64,000 bases of DNA from CAYQUC01 sp964514215 (GTDB lineage: Bacteria; Pseudomonadota; Gammaproteobacteria; UBA6429; Thiohalophilaceae): contig CAZEPW010000007.1 in assembly GCA_964514215.1 (NCBI GenBank), positions 31,362 to 95,361 of the forward strand, written 5' to 3'. A program made the position numbers and the translations under genes. A model generated the notes under the pieces. It was not told the origin of the DNA. It saw only the letters and a program-made list of their open reading frames with translations, and did no database searches. Below, in pieces: positions 16,020 to 25,390 of this stretch; positions within the stretch are counted from its first letter, which is position 1, and every line of letters begins with the position of its first letter.

Positions 16020-17144
16020 TTATATTACTATTAATTCAGCCCGTAACGCCCCCGCTTCTTTTAGTGCTTCTAATATTGAAACCAAATCTCCGGGAGAAAC
16101 ACCCACTTCATTTATTGCTCTAACGATATCATTCAAAGATACCCCGGGCTCAAATAAAAACATGCGGTTTTGTTTTTGTTCGGTAGACACAGTACTTTGA
16201 GGTACAACAACGGTATCACCCGCACCAAATGCATTGGGTTGTGATGCTACTGCATTTTCTGAAATTGTTAATGTTAAACTACCGTGAGAAATAGCCGCGG
16301 GTAACACTCTAACATGCTCACCAATAACTACTGTGCCAGAACGTGAATTAACAATAACACGAGCGGCAGCTTTACCAGGTTTAACCTCGAGATTTTCTAA
16401 CATGGCTATAAAAGATACCCGTTGATTACGTTCCTGAGGTGCATTAACGTGAATCGATGATGCATCAATTGAACGTGCAGTATCAGGCCCCATCACTTCA
16501 TTAATAACTCTAGTTATTCGAATTGACGTTGTAAAATCTGCACTATTTAAATTCAGCACTAAATCAGTTTCTTTTCCAAATGGTGTTTCAATCGTATTTT
16601 CTATTGTTGCACCATTAGGGATACGACCAACACTAGGAACATTAACCGTGATACTCGAACCATCACCGCCATCAACACCAAAACCATTCACAATCACGTT
16701 ACCTTGAGCAATTGCATAAATTTTATCATCTACCCCCTTTAGCGGTGATAAAATTAATGTACCACCACGGAGACTTTTAGAGTCACCAATTGATGATACC
16801 GTAATATCCACTTTTTGACCTTTTTTTGCAAAAGGCGGTAACTCTGCATGAATAATAACAGCCGCAACATTTTTTATTGAAACTCGAGATTTACCCGGTA
16901 TAGTAACCCCTAAACGCGAAATTAAACTTTTAATGCTTTGTTCTGTAAATGGTGCCGAGTTTGTTGAATCACCGGTGCCATTTAAACCAATAACCAATCC
17001 ATAACCCAATAATTGGTTGGCGCGAACCCCTGCAACGTTTGTTATATCTTTTAACCTTTCTGCTTTTAATGTTCCTATCTGTAACAATAATAAGAAAACC
17101 AATCCTATTACAAATATATTCTTAAATTTTTTAATAGTTAACAT
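16020..17144 (-). CDS. flgI: Flagellar P-ring protein FlgI
   Basis: FlgI builds the periplasmic P ring around the rod. An N-terminal signal sequence (about 8-28, IFVIGLVFLLLLQIGTLKA) is followed by the diagnostic ERLKDITNVAGVRANQLLGYGLVIGLNGTGD stretch, and the protein ends with the LVSILEALKEAGALRAELIVI motif. The 374-residue length matches the family. It lies 35 bp after flgH and 3 bp before flgJ. Its maturation depends on the FlgA chaperone, encoded on the opposite strand further right. Confidence 0.97.
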   Translation of the reverse strand: MLTIKKFKNIFVIGLVFLLLLQIGTLKAERLKDITNVAGVRANQLLGYGLVIGLNGTGDSTNSAPFTEQSIKSLISRLGVTIPGKSRVSIKNVAAVIIHAELPPFAKKGQKVDITVSSIGDSKSLRGGTLILSPLKGVDDKIYAIAQGNVIVNGFGVDGGDGSSITVNVPSVGRIPNGATIENTIETPFGKETDLVLNLNSADFTTSIRITRVINEVMGPDTARSIDASSIHVNAPQERNQRVSFIAMLENLEVKPGKAAARVIVNSRSGTVVIGEHVRVLPAAISHGSLTLTISENAVASQPNAFGAGDTVVVPQSTVSTEQKQNRMFLFEPGVSLNDIVRAINEVGVSPGDLVSILEALKEAGALRAELIVI

Positions 17145-17179
17145 TTGATACCTTATTATTTAATTTAGATGATACTAGA

Positions 17180-17881
17180 TTAAAATGGCCAAGCTGTACT
17201 CTGAAAAAACTTACTTAACCAACCCATACTATTTGCATCATTAATAACACCTTGGCCACCATACGATATTTGGGCATTTGCAATTCGGGTAGATAACACG
17301 GTGTTATCTGCTTCAATATCCTCTGGTCGAACAATACCCATCACTCGCAGATATTCATTCCCCTGATTTAACATTATTAATTTTTCACCACGAATTAATA
17401 AATTTTTATTAGCAAATACTCTGACAACGGTTACTGTTAATTCACCTGTCATATTATTACTTTGTGCTGACTGTCCTTGAGACGAAAACCTGCGATCTGA
17501 ATCGACAGTATTTTCCAATATATTTTTATCATTAACTTTAACATCAGAGCCTGTGATTATTGGAGCTGTTTCATTTATAATCGCACCTTTTGTTGTTTCT
17601 GTTCTAGCCGATTTATTAGCATTGGTATTTTCCCGCAATGTAATTGTCAAAATATCCCCAACATTACGCGCACGCATATTGTCAAAAAAACCAACACGCA
17701 TACCGTTTTGAAATATAGCGCCATCAGTTGGTGTATTAAACCGTGTAACTTTTGGAGAAAGAGGCGAATACGCAGGATTTCTTAATGCAATCGGTTTTGC
17801 ACATGCAGATACGGCTATAAGCATACCAATCAAAATTACGACTTTAATTTTGTTGAAAACTGTATTATTAAATAGCCTCAT
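17180..17881 (-). CDS. flgH: Flagellar L-ring lipoprotein FlgH
   Basis: FlgH forms the outer-membrane L ring. The N terminus is a lipoprotein signal with the lipobox cysteine at residue 27 (AVSAC). The rest has family landmarks: NVGDILTITLRENTNANKSA, the GELTVTVVRVFANKNLLIRGEK segment and the C-terminal ISYGGQGVINDANSMGWLSKFFQ. Length 233 is normal. It lies 15 bp after flgG and 35 bp before flgI. Confidence 0.97.
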   Translation of the reverse strand: MRLFNNTVFNKIKVVILIGMLIAVSACAKPIALRNPAYSPLSPKVTRFNTPTDGAIFQNGMRVGFFDNMRARNVGDILTITLRENTNANKSARTETTKGAIINETAPIITGSDVKVNDKNILENTVDSDRRFSSQGQSAQSNNMTGELTVTVVRVFANKNLLIRGEKLIMLNQGNEYLRVMGIVRPEDIEADNTVLSTRIANAQISYGGQGVINDANSMGWLSKFFQSTAWPF

Positions 17882-17896
17882 AATATCCCATTATTT

Positions 17897-18679
17897 TTAT
17901 AAATTATTATTAACGTATTGCAACATTTCATCTGCGGTCGAAATTGCTTTGGAGTTCATTTCATAAGCACGCTGTGTTTCAATCATGCTTACTAATTCTT
18001 CCACAATATTAACATTAGATCCTTCCAATGAGCCTTGAGCAATCGAACCCAGACCACTTTGAGTTGGATTATTTATTTGAGCAGTGCCACTCGCTGTTGT
18101 TTCAACAAACAAGTTATCACCAACGGGTTGTAGCCCAGCAGGATTAATAAAATCAGCTAATTGAATAACACCGGCAATTGATGATGCATTACCCGGCAAC
18201 GATACCGACACAGTACCATCCGTACCAATAGTGACAGATTGTGCATCACCGGCTATAGTGATAGACGGTTCTAAATGATACCCGGATGACGTAACAACCT
18301 GCCCATCCTGATTGACAGAGAATGTGCCATCGCGGGTATAAGCAGTTGTACCATCGGGTTTTAATATTTGAAAATAACCTCGACCAAGCACGGCTAAATC
18401 CAACTGATTACCGGTTTGACTAATGTTTCCCTGAGTATTTTGTTTTTGTGTGGCAACAGCTCGTACACCGGTGCCAATCATTAACCCCGTTGGTAAAATA
18501 GTATCTTCACTACTTTGTCCACCGGCTTGACGAATATTCTGATACAATAAATCTTCAAACAACATTCTGTCCCGTTTAAAACCAGTGGTCGAGACATTTG
18601 CTAAGTTATTAGAAATAACTGCTAATTTATTTTGCTGTGCTTCTAAGCCAGTTTTTGCTACCCAAAGAGCTTGAGTCAT
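17897..18679 (-). CDS. flgG: Distal rod protein FlgG
   Basis: FlgG forms the distal rod, the drive shaft crossing the periplasm and outer membrane. It has the rod-family N terminus (TQALWVAKTGLEAQQNKLAV then ISNNLANVSTTGFKRDR) and C terminus (GSNVNIVEELVSMIETQRAYEMNSKAISTADEMLQYVNNNL). The 260-residue length is canonical. It follows flgF by 51 bp and precedes flgH by 15 bp. Confidence 0.97.
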   Translation of the reverse strand: MTQALWVAKTGLEAQQNKLAVISNNLANVSTTGFKRDRMLFEDLLYQNIRQAGGQSSEDTILPTGLMIGTGVRAVATQKQNTQGNISQTGNQLDLAVLGRGYFQILKPDGTTAYTRDGTFSVNQDGQVVTSSGYHLEPSITIAGDAQSVTIGTDGTVSVSLPGNASSIAGVIQLADFINPAGLQPVGDNLFVETTASGTAQINNPTQSGLGSIAQGSLEGSNVNIVEELVSMIETQRAYEMNSKAISTADEMLQYVNNNL

Positions 18680-18730
18680 GTCTATTACTCCAGATTATTA
18701 CTTGTAAAAGTTGCAGTTATTGTGCCAATA

Positions 18731-19471
18731 CTAATTCAACTTCAATAATTGTGCGGTTCGTTCGTCATTTTTTTCAGCTTTATTCATTAATTTAATTTGC
18801 ATTTCAAATTGACGTTGCAATTCGATCATATTTACCATCGCCTCAATGGCATTTACATTACTATTCTCCAATGCTCCTGATACGACGCTAACACTTGCAT
18901 CATTGGTAAACTCGGCTTCATCTTTAAATCGTACTAATCCATCTTTACCTTTTATAATATCTTTGTTCTCCGGATTAACTAATTTTAAACGGTCTAAAAC
19001 TATAACCGCTGTTGCAGCTTCACCAATAGGAACAACACTTACTGTACCATTACCATTTATTTCTACTTTCTGTGCCTGAGGTATTGAAATAGGGCCTGAT
19101 TCCCCCATAACTAAAAGATTTCGATTATTAATTAATAAACCTTCTGGGCTTATTTTAAAATTACCATTTCGTGAAAGTGCTTCCTGACCATCTTCTGTTT
19201 GAACAACGAACCAGCCCTTACCATTAATTGCAACATCAAGATTGCGGCCAGTAGTTGCAATTGAACCATGAGTAAAATCCGTTGATGTACCATCAATAAT
19301 AGAATTCACTCTCGAGGCATGTCCAGGACCGTATAATTGACGACTTTCCGCATCGACCATGTCAGCTCTAAAACCAATTGTATTAACATTAGCAAGATTA
19401 TTAGTATTAATTGCTTGCGCCTGCATATTTTGCTTAGCACCTGACATTGCAACATATAACATACGGTCCAT
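18731..19471 (-). CDS. flgF: Proximal rod protein FlgF
   Basis: FlgF is one of the proximal rod subunits. The N terminus MDRMLYVAMSGAKQNMQAQ with NTNNLANVNTIGFRAD, and the C terminus ENSNVNAIEAMVNMIELQRQFEMQIKLM, are typical of the FlgF branch of the rod/hook family. At 246 residues it has the expected length. It is 17 bp downstream of flgE. Confidence 0.95.
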   Translation of the reverse strand: MDRMLYVAMSGAKQNMQAQAINTNNLANVNTIGFRADMVDAESRQLYGPGHASRVNSIIDGTSTDFTHGSIATTGRNLDVAINGKGWFVVQTEDGQEALSRNGNFKISPEGLLINNRNLLVMGESGPISIPQAQKVEINGNGTVSVVPIGEAATAVIVLDRLKLVNPENKDIIKGKDGLVRFKDEAEFTNDASVSVVSGALENSNVNAIEAMVNMIELQRQFEMQIKLMNKAEKNDERTAQLLKLN

Positions 19472-19488
19472 TTATTTAGCCTTTTACG

Positions 19489-20748
19489 TTAACGAATATT
19501 AATGACCGATTGCGTTACCGCATCAGCCGTTGTTATCACTTGGGCGTTTGCTTGAAAATTTCGCTGCGCCGATATCATGTTAATTAACTGCTCCGTTAAA
19601 TCCACATTCGAACCTTCGAGAGCCCCAGATTGAATTAAACCTAATTTTCCGGATCCCGGTGTACCCAACAATGGAATACCAGATTCAAAGCTTTCAGCCC
19701 AAGTTGAATCCCCTAATTGTCGCAAACCTTGTGAATTTGGAAAATCAGCGAGTTGTACTTGACCTAACGTTCGAGTTTGACCATTAGTATAACGAGCACG
19801 AACAATACCCGTTTCATCAATATCCAAACTGGTTAATCGCCCCGTAGTGTAACCATCTTGAGTTAAAGCATTAACATTAAATTTGGAGCCAAACTGTGTT
19901 GTTGGTGTTCCTGCTAAAAAGTCCAATGTCATTACGATTGGATCCGAACCTGAATTAGTTGCAAATTCAGGATACTCAATTTGTCCAGGAGGAACTGGAA
20001 TACCGTCAATCATGGTTAAGGCACCAGAACCATTAAAATTCATCACATTAGCTTCATATGGTGGAGCTTCTGCACCTTTAATATTTTTCCCATCAATAAA
20101 ACTATGCACTTGCCATTGATTGGATATACCTGTTTTTACAAAATACACTGTCGATTGATGAGCCGTACCCAAAGAATCATAAACCGTTAATGATGTTGAA
20201 TGATTAAATGAACCTGCATCATTAGGATCAAATGGTTCAAACAATGGTTTAGCTTCAGCACTGTCTAAATTCACTCCCACCGTCACTAAACCGGTAGAAC
20301 GAGGTTCAATATTGGAATTGTCCAACGACAAGGGCCCTGTTTCACCTGTTGGATTACCATTTTCATCTGCTGTAGTACCGAGTAATTTTAAATTATCGCT
20401 ATTAACCATAAAACCTTCTCGATCAATTTCAATAGCACCTGCTCGAGAATAAACTCGTTCACCGCCTTTATCCATCATAAAAAAACCACCGCCATTAATG
20501 GCCATATCAAGATTATTATCAGTAAAATCAATATTACCCTGACTAAACTGTTGTGTAATTCCCGAAATGCGAACACCAGAACCAATTGTATTTGATGACG
20601 ACCCTATGTCTGATGCAGCATAAACGTCAGCAAATTGTGCACGTGACTTTTTAAAGCCACTAGTACTCGCATTAGCTACATTGTTACCTATCATTTTTAA
20701 CTCTTTACCTGCGGATTGTATTCCACTTAACGCTGCTCTAAACGGCAT
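19489..20748 (-). CDS. flgE: Flagellar hook protein FlgE
   Basis: FlgE polymerises into the hook, the flexible joint outside the cell. The N terminus (MPFRAALSGIQSAGKELKMI, then GNNVANASTSGFKKSRAQFADVYA) and C terminus (EGSNVDLTEQLINMISAQRNFQANAQVITTADAVTQSVINIR) are diagnostic, with a beta-rich middle carrying the FlgE SLTVYDSLGTAHQSTVYFVK segment. The 419-residue length is normal. A GGAGAGAG ribosome binding site lies directly upstream. It is 25 bp after flgD, whose product acts as hook scaffold. Confidence 0.97.
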   Translation of the reverse strand: MPFRAALSGIQSAGKELKMIGNNVANASTSGFKKSRAQFADVYAASDIGSSSNTIGSGVRISGITQQFSQGNIDFTDNNLDMAINGGGFFMMDKGGERVYSRAGAIEIDREGFMVNSDNLKLLGTTADENGNPTGETGPLSLDNSNIEPRSTGLVTVGVNLDSAEAKPLFEPFDPNDAGSFNHSTSLTVYDSLGTAHQSTVYFVKTGISNQWQVHSFIDGKNIKGAEAPPYEANVMNFNGSGALTMIDGIPVPPGQIEYPEFATNSGSDPIVMTLDFLAGTPTTQFGSKFNVNALTQDGYTTGRLTSLDIDETGIVRARYTNGQTRTLGQVQLADFPNSQGLRQLGDSTWAESFESGIPLLGTPGSGKLGLIQSGALEGSNVDLTEQLINMISAQRNFQANAQVITTADAVTQSVINIR

Positions 20749-20773
20749 ATCTCTCTCCTCTAACGCTATCGAC

Positions 20774-21487
20774 TTACAAAATTTGTTTTACATCAGGTAG
20801 CTTCATCATTCCTGAATTTGTTAGGTTTAACACAATAGGCTCACCCGGTTTTCCTAAGGATACACTTTCAACTGCATCTGAAACTAACGTTTCAGCAGCT
20901 TGAGATTTTCCATCAGCCATAAATGCTGCCTGTAATGTGTATTTACCAGGAACGGCTTGCTCTGTAAGCATTTTTATTTCACCATCAGAGTCTTTTACCT
21001 GTTTTGAAATAACTCCATTCCAGTTTATATTAACCGTACCAGCTTTGTGTTGACCAAGATTTAAGGTATGCACTAATTCACCCGAGCTATTCAAAATATT
21101 AACGCGTAAATCATTACTTGATTGAGGCAAATTAACTGCTGCCTTAATGCTTTCACCTTCACGTAATTCAACATTATTCCCGGGAACTAAAACCGAACGC
21201 CCCACTAAGCTAGAAGCTTGCAATGCTTGATTGGATTGCAATGAACTAGCCAATGTCGCAAATGAATTTTTAATATCTTTCATACCACTTACTTGACTAA
21301 ACTGCGCCATTTGAGTAATAAATTCACCGTTCTCCATTGGTTTCATTGGATCTTGGTGATTCATTTGTGCCGTCATTAATTTCATGAAATCTTCCTGACC
21401 AAGACGAGGCTTTTCATGAGCGTCATGGGTTTTGCTTAACCCTAGCGACTCTGGCGTTGGTAGTGTTGATTTATCTATCGTGTTCAT
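20774..21487 (-). CDS. flgD: Hook-assembly scaffold FlgD
   Basis: FlgD caps the growing hook and is needed for FlgE assembly. The N-terminal LGQEDFMKLMTAQMNHQDPMKPMENGEFITQMAQFS (about 30-65) is the family signature. The middle and C terminus form the FlgD Ig-like part (RVNILNSSGELVHTLNLG and AGTVNINWNG). At 237 residues it is usual. It is 35 bp after flgC and 25 bp before flgE. Confidence 0.96.
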   Translation of the reverse strand: MNTIDKSTLPTPESLGLSKTHDAHEKPRLGQEDFMKLMTAQMNHQDPMKPMENGEFITQMAQFSQVSGMKDIKNSFATLASSLQSNQALQASSLVGRSVLVPGNNVELREGESIKAAVNLPQSSNDLRVNILNSSGELVHTLNLGQHKAGTVNINWNGVISKQVKDSDGEIKMLTEQAVPGKYTLQAAFMADGKSQAAETLVSDAVESVSLGKPGEPIVLNLTNSGMMKLPDVKQIL

Positions 21488-21522
21488 GATTAAAACCTAT
21501 GTAGTTTTGTAATTTAATTATT

Positions 21523-21930
21523 TTATTGTCCTATCGACAATGTTCTCATCATCATTTGTTTTGCAGTATTTAAAACCTCAACATTAGTTTGATAGGCTCT
21601 TGAAGCAGAAATCATATTTGCCATTTCATCAATAACATTAACATTAGGTCTAAATATATATCCGTCTTTATTCGCCATAGCATGGTTAGGGTTATATTCA
21701 CTGCGTAATGGTTCATCGCTTTCAACAATACCTAAAACTTGAACACCATTATGTTTGTCATTAAAATCACGCATCATTTGAGCAAATATAGGTTGACGGG
21801 ATCGATAAGTGGTTTCTTGGCTACTGCTCACCGAATCAGCATTCGCTAAATTACTGGCGGTGGTATTCAACCGGATATTTTGCGCATTCATTGCAGATCC
21901 TGCGATATCAAATATTGAGTATAATGACAT
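21523..21930 (-). CDS. flgC: Proximal rod protein FlgC
   Basis: FlgC is a proximal rod subunit. The 135-residue protein has the conserved N terminus (LYSIFDIAGSAMNAQNIRLN, then TTASNLANAD) and the C-terminal NVNVIDEMANMISASRAYQTNVEVLNTAKQMM segment. It lies 2 bp after flgB, indicating translational coupling. Confidence 0.97.
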   Translation of the reverse strand: MSLYSIFDIAGSAMNAQNIRLNTTASNLANADSVSSSQETTYRSRQPIFAQMMRDFNDKHNGVQVLGIVESDEPLRSEYNPNHAMANKDGYIFRPNVNVIDEMANMISASRAYQTNVEVLNTAKQMMMRTLSIGQ

Positions 21931-21932
21931 TG

Positions 21933-22331
21933 TTATTCCCCTTTAATTGCTGACAATAAAGATTTAAATTTACCACTTATAAATTGTATGCTGGTTTGAT
22001 AACGCATGGCATTTTCTAAAAACTCTGATTTCTCTATTTGACCTTCAACCGTGTTTCCATCAAGTGAGGCTTGCTGCGGTTGGCGGTATTTCAATTGACC
22101 ACCATAAACAAACCCAAGTGCTTGCATGTGTCGTTTATTGCTAGTAACTAATGGTGTATTACCCGATGCTATATTTTTATAACTATTAAGCATTTGCTTA
22201 AAATCCAAATCACGTGCCTTATAGTTTGGAGTATCAGCATTAGCCAAATTAGCAGCTAATATACGTGAACGTGCTCCAAAAATTTTTATTGATTGCTCGT
22301 GCGTTCCTAAAATTGCATTCCAACTTGGCAT
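21933..22331 (-). CDS. flgB: Proximal rod protein FlgB
   Basis: FlgB is a proximal rod subunit and the first gene of the long flgB-flgL operon. Landmarks in its 132 residues: SRILAANLANADTPNYKARDLDFKQML near 22-48 and a C-terminal LENAMRYQTSIQFISGKFKSLLSAIKGE. A sigma-54-type promoter lies about 40 bp upstream, and a TTGCC/GGCAA palindrome further up may bind a regulator. Confidence 0.97.
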   Translation of the reverse strand: MPSWNAILGTHEQSIKIFGARSRILAANLANADTPNYKARDLDFKQMLNSYKNIASGNTPLVTSNKRHMQALGFVYGGQLKYRQPQQASLDGNTVEGQIEKSEFLENAMRYQTSIQFISGKFKSLLSAIKGE

Positions 22332-22367
22332 AATTTTTTCTCTTCATGGTTTGTTACTGGAATTAGT

Positions 22368-22384
22368 TGCAACAGCTATGCCAA
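22368..22384 (-). promoter_or_regulatory. Sigma-54 promoter of the flgB operon
   Basis: On the minus strand TTGGCAT (22384-22378) and TTGCA (22372-22368) have exact GG-N10-GC spacing. The site lies about 40 bp upstream of flgB in the 183-bp gap after cheR, where FlrC/FleR-dependent promoters of flgB operons are known in relatives. Motif match is strong; function is inferred. Confidence 0.82.
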
Positions 22385-22437
22385 CTCAACTATTTTTTAA
22401 ATATCAATAAGATAGGGTGATTTTTAGTGAACGAAGC

Positions 22438-22453
22438 ATTGCCATACGGCAAT
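22438..22453. promoter_or_regulatory. ATTGCC-N4-GGCAAT palindrome upstream of the flgB promoter
   Basis: Perfect 6-bp arms (22438-22443 and 22448-22453) lie about 55 bp above the -24 element of the flgB sigma-54 site, a usual distance for an enhancer-binding activator. The element shares ATACGGCAA with the palindrome upstream of fliC. Whether FleQ or FleR binds here is unknown. Confidence 0.4.
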
Positions 22454-22514
22454 TTAATTCCAAATGGCAAGAACTATGGGATTATTTTTTAGAAAAACTA
22501 TAAACTTATATACA

Positions 22515-23360
22515 TTAACGACTGGGGCGCCAACCATCTCGGAGTCGATACATAACACCTAGCGGTGTACGCACCATATCAAACGCATCACAATATCCAG
22601 TTGGTGATTCTGAACCTCCCAATAACATAAAGCCTTGAGGGTTTAACGTTTTAGCCATTCGAGTTAAAATATCAGTTTTTAGTTCAGAAGAAAAATAAAT
22701 TAAAACATTTCGGCAAAAAATAATATCAAATTTACCTAATAAAGCATAGTTTGCCGTTAAGTTTAATTCTGTAAATCGAACACGTTGACGAATATCGGCA
22801 TTTGCCTGCCATTCATCGCCTTGTTCTTTAAAAAATCGCTTACGACGCTCTTCAGTTAATCCTCTCTTCATACTTAATTTATCGTATTTAGCATCTTTAG
22901 CAATTTTTAACATGCTTGGTGATATATCTGTTGCCACAATTTCAACATTTGATTTCATCGCGCCAGGATTTTTAGCTAAAAATTCACTGATAGTCATACT
23001 AATTGAGTAAGACTCTTGTCCCGATGAACTAGCAGCAGACCAAATTCTAATGGGTTTGGTTCGCCCTTTGGCCAACTCAGGAAACATTATTTGATGTAGC
23101 ATCTCAAAAGGATATTTATCCCGAAACCACATAGTTTCATTGGTTGTCATGGCATCAACAACCCGTTGCTTTAATTTGTTATTTACATTTTTTTTCAACT
23201 CTACTAACATTGAAGCCAAATCAGGAAATGAAAATTCATGCGTTAGTTTATTGAGTCGACTAGTTACTAAATAATGTTTATTTTCTCCCAATACAATACC
23301 ACAGGCATTTTCTAGAAAATCTCTAAAAATTTCATATTCTTGTTTTGATATTTGTGTCAC
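22515..23360 (-). CDS. cheR: Chemotaxis protein methyltransferase CheR
   Basis: CheR methylates glutamates of chemoreceptors using S-adenosylmethionine, for adaptation. The 281-residue protein has the N-terminal helical domain (TMTQ-type, EIFRDFLENACGIVLGENKHYLV) and the catalytic Rossmann part with RIWSAASSSGQESYSISM, VATDISPSMLKIAK and FDIIFCRNVLIYF. It lies 57 bp after cheV and upstream of the flgB operon. The cheV-cheR pair ahead of flgB is a fixed arrangement in Shewanella, Vibrio and relatives. Confidence 0.96.
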   Translation of the reverse strand: MTQISKQEYEIFRDFLENACGIVLGENKHYLVTSRLNKLTHEFSFPDLASMLVELKKNVNNKLKQRVVDAMTTNETMWFRDKYPFEMLHQIMFPELAKGRTKPIRIWSAASSSGQESYSISMTISEFLAKNPGAMKSNVEIVATDISPSMLKIAKDAKYDKLSMKRGLTEERRKRFFKEQGDEWQANADIRQRVRFTELNLTANYALLGKFDIIFCRNVLIYFSSELKTDILTRMAKTLNPQGFMLLGGSESPTGYCDAFDMVRTPLGVMYRLRDGWRPSR

Positions 23361-23417
23361 GAGTTTATTTATACACTTTTGTTTTATACTCTAGTTTACT
23401 TATTACACTTAATATCA

Positions 23418-24335
23418 TTAAATGCGATTAAACGACACTAATAACTTCTTAACTTCAGTCGATAACTCTTCAGCATTAAATTTAGGAACGAATTTATCTG
23501 CACCAACTTTCTCAACCATTGTCGAATTAAAAACACCACTTAAAGAGGTGTGTAATAAAACCGGTAATTTTTTCATTCGTTCATCACCTTTTATTTCAGT
23601 TGTTAATGTATAACCATCCATAACCGGCATTTCGACATCTGAAATAACCATGTCTAAATAATCAAAAATATCACCTTTATCAGCAAGTGCTTTTAGTTGC
23701 GTCAAGCCATCATTACCATCTTTTGCCAATAAAACCGCCATCCCCATTTTTTCTAAAGTTCGTTTAATTTGATTGCGAGCCACTGATGAATCATCAATAA
23801 TCATTATAGTTACAACTCTATCAACATCAATTTTTGAATCATCAGATATCTCTATGGTGACACCGGCTAGTTCAGCGAATATTTTTTCAACATCAATAAT
23901 TTCAACCATTTCTTCATCAACACGAGTCACTGCTGTCATGTAATTGTCTTTACCCAAACCTTTGGGAGGCGGTAAAATTTCTTTCCAATTCATATTAACG
24001 ATACGATCAACTGACTTAACCAAAAAGCCCTGAACCACACGATTATATTCCGCAATAATCACAAAACAATCAGACCTGTTTTCCAATGGTTTTAATCCGA
24101 TAGCGTGTGCTAAATCCATAACCATAATTGTTCGTCCACGCATATTTGCAATACCACACACAATTGGATTTGAATTAGGGATAGCAGTTAATGTCGGACA
24201 ATGAATAACTTCCTGTACCTTGAATACATTAATTCCATATTTCTGCTGCGCGCCTAATTTAAAAATTAGTAACTCTAATCTATTAGCACCAACAAGCTGT
24301 GTTCGTTGATCAACCCCATCTAATACACCGGCCAT
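23418..24335 (-). CDS. cheV: Chemotaxis coupling protein CheV
   Basis: CheV couples receptors to the CheA kinase and contains its own receiver for adaptation. Of 305 residues, about 20-160 form a CheW-like domain (LLIFKLGAQQKYGINVFKVQEV, NMRGRTIMVMDLAHAIGL) and about 175-300 a receiver (MIIDDSSVARNQIKRTLEKMG, acceptor Asp in MVISDVEMPVMDG, HTSLSG). Length is usual. A consensus sigma-28 promoter lies about 40 bp upstream, diverging from the flgA sigma-54 promoter. Confidence 0.96.
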   Translation of the reverse strand: MAGVLDGVDQRTQLVGANRLELLIFKLGAQQKYGINVFKVQEVIHCPTLTAIPNSNPIVCGIANMRGRTIMVMDLAHAIGLKPLENRSDCFVIIAEYNRVVQGFLVKSVDRIVNMNWKEILPPPKGLGKDNYMTAVTRVDEEMVEIIDVEKIFAELAGVTIEISDDSKIDVDRVVTIMIIDDSSVARNQIKRTLEKMGMAVLLAKDGNDGLTQLKALADKGDIFDYLDMVISDVEMPVMDGYTLTTEIKGDERMKKLPVLLHTSLSGVFNSTMVEKVGADKFVPKFNAEELSTEVKKLLVSFNRI

Positions 24336-24375
24336 TTCATACCTCTAAAAATCGTCGTTATGAATATCAAAATTG

Positions 24376-24403
24376 TTATCGGCTCAACAGCACATTATCT
24401 TGA
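24376..24403 (-). promoter_or_regulatory. Sigma-28 (FliA) promoter of cheV-cheR
   Basis: On the minus strand TCAAG (24403-24399), a 15-bp spacer and a perfect GCCGATAA (24383-24376) match the FliA promoter consensus. The cheV start lies about 40 bp downstream. This places the chemotaxis pair in the last tier of the hierarchy, under FlgM control. The best sigma-28 match in the window. Confidence 0.85.
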
Positions 24404-24415
24404 GAAACAACCAAG

Positions 24416-24431
24416 CGGCATGTTGCTTGCA
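24416..24431 (+). promoter_or_regulatory. Sigma-54 promoter of flgA
   Basis: CGGCATG (24416-24422) and TTGCA (24427-24431) on the plus strand have GG-N10-GC spacing. Transcription should start near 24442, leaving a leader of about 175 nt before flgA. The site is back-to-back with the cheV sigma-28 promoter, only 12 bp away. Confidence 0.72.
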
Positions 24432-24616
24432 AAGATATTAGCTAACGATGATTTGAAGTAAAAATGAGAAATCTTAAAATAATTGTTTAACTACCTTAGT
24501 AGCTTAAATGTATTTATTTCAATAACTTACATTCGTTAAATTACGGGCATTTAAAATAGTCAAACTAGTGGCTCTTTTTAATAAATATTTTAAAATAAAT
24601 TATAGGTTGTAAGCGT

Positions 24617-25363
24617 ATGATTTCATTGAATAAAATAAATAAAAATAGGGTTCCGGCAATTTTCTTCCGCCTTAATATTTTAATTTTCAGTTTGAGTATT
24701 GCCATTCCAGCGAACCTAACAGCCAAAGATGGGCCACAATCCATGTTGGAATTGCGTGAAATTGCATTAAATTTTATTAAAAATCAATCTCAAAAAAATG
24801 ATAATACGCGCATTAAATTTGCTCGATGGGATCAACGTTTAAAATTAGCTAAATGCGATAAAAATAAAATCACAGCATTTTACCCAGGAAGACAGCAACG
24901 ACTCGGTAATGTTAGCATTGGATTGCGCTGCAATAAGCAACAATCTTGGACAATTTACCTTCGTGTACATATCACGACACAACAAAATATAGTACATTCG
25001 AAACGCCATATTAGTCGTGGTACAATAATTACCAAAGACGATTTAGTTATTGAAAACATTGAAGTATCTAATTCAAATACACCTTATTTTCATCTAAAAA
25101 AGAACATCATTGGTAAAGTCGCCAAGCGCAGCATTACTGTTGGTAAAGTTATAACTGCAACAACATTAAAACCAGCCATTATCATTAAACGTGGTCAGGA
25201 GGTTGTAATCATTGCAAAAATCTCAGGGATAATTATACGAACCAAAGGTAAGGCATTATCAGATGGCTCAAAAGGCCAAATTATCAAAGTAAAAAACAGC
25301 CGAAGCAAACGAGAATTGCAAGCAACTGTCATTGCACCAAATACAGTAAAAGTAAATATGTGA
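24617..25363 (+). CDS. flgA: Flagellar P-ring assembly chaperone FlgA
   Basis: FlgA is a periplasmic chaperone for P-ring formation by FlgI. A signal sequence is visible near residues 15-36 (AIFFRLNILIFSLSIAIPANLTA). The C-terminal SAF-type domain has KRHISRGTIITKDDLVIENIEV, IGKVAKRSITVGKVITATTLKP and the final KNSRSKRELQATVIAPNTV. At 248 residues it has normal length. It is transcribed away from cheV and is followed by flgM 89 bp later. Confidence 0.95.
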   Translation: MISLNKINKNRVPAIFFRLNILIFSLSIAIPANLTAKDGPQSMLELREIALNFIKNQSQKNDNTRIKFARWDQRLKLAKCDKNKITAFYPGRQQRLGNVSIGLRCNKQQSWTIYLRVHITTQQNIVHSKRHISRGTIITKDDLVIENIEVSNSNTPYFHLKKNIIGKVAKRSITVGKVITATTLKPAIIIKRGQEVVIIAKISGIIIRTKGKALSDGSKGQIIKVKNSRSKRELQATVIAPNTVKVNM

Positions 25364-25390
25364 TATGCGTCAATAAACTAACACAATAGC

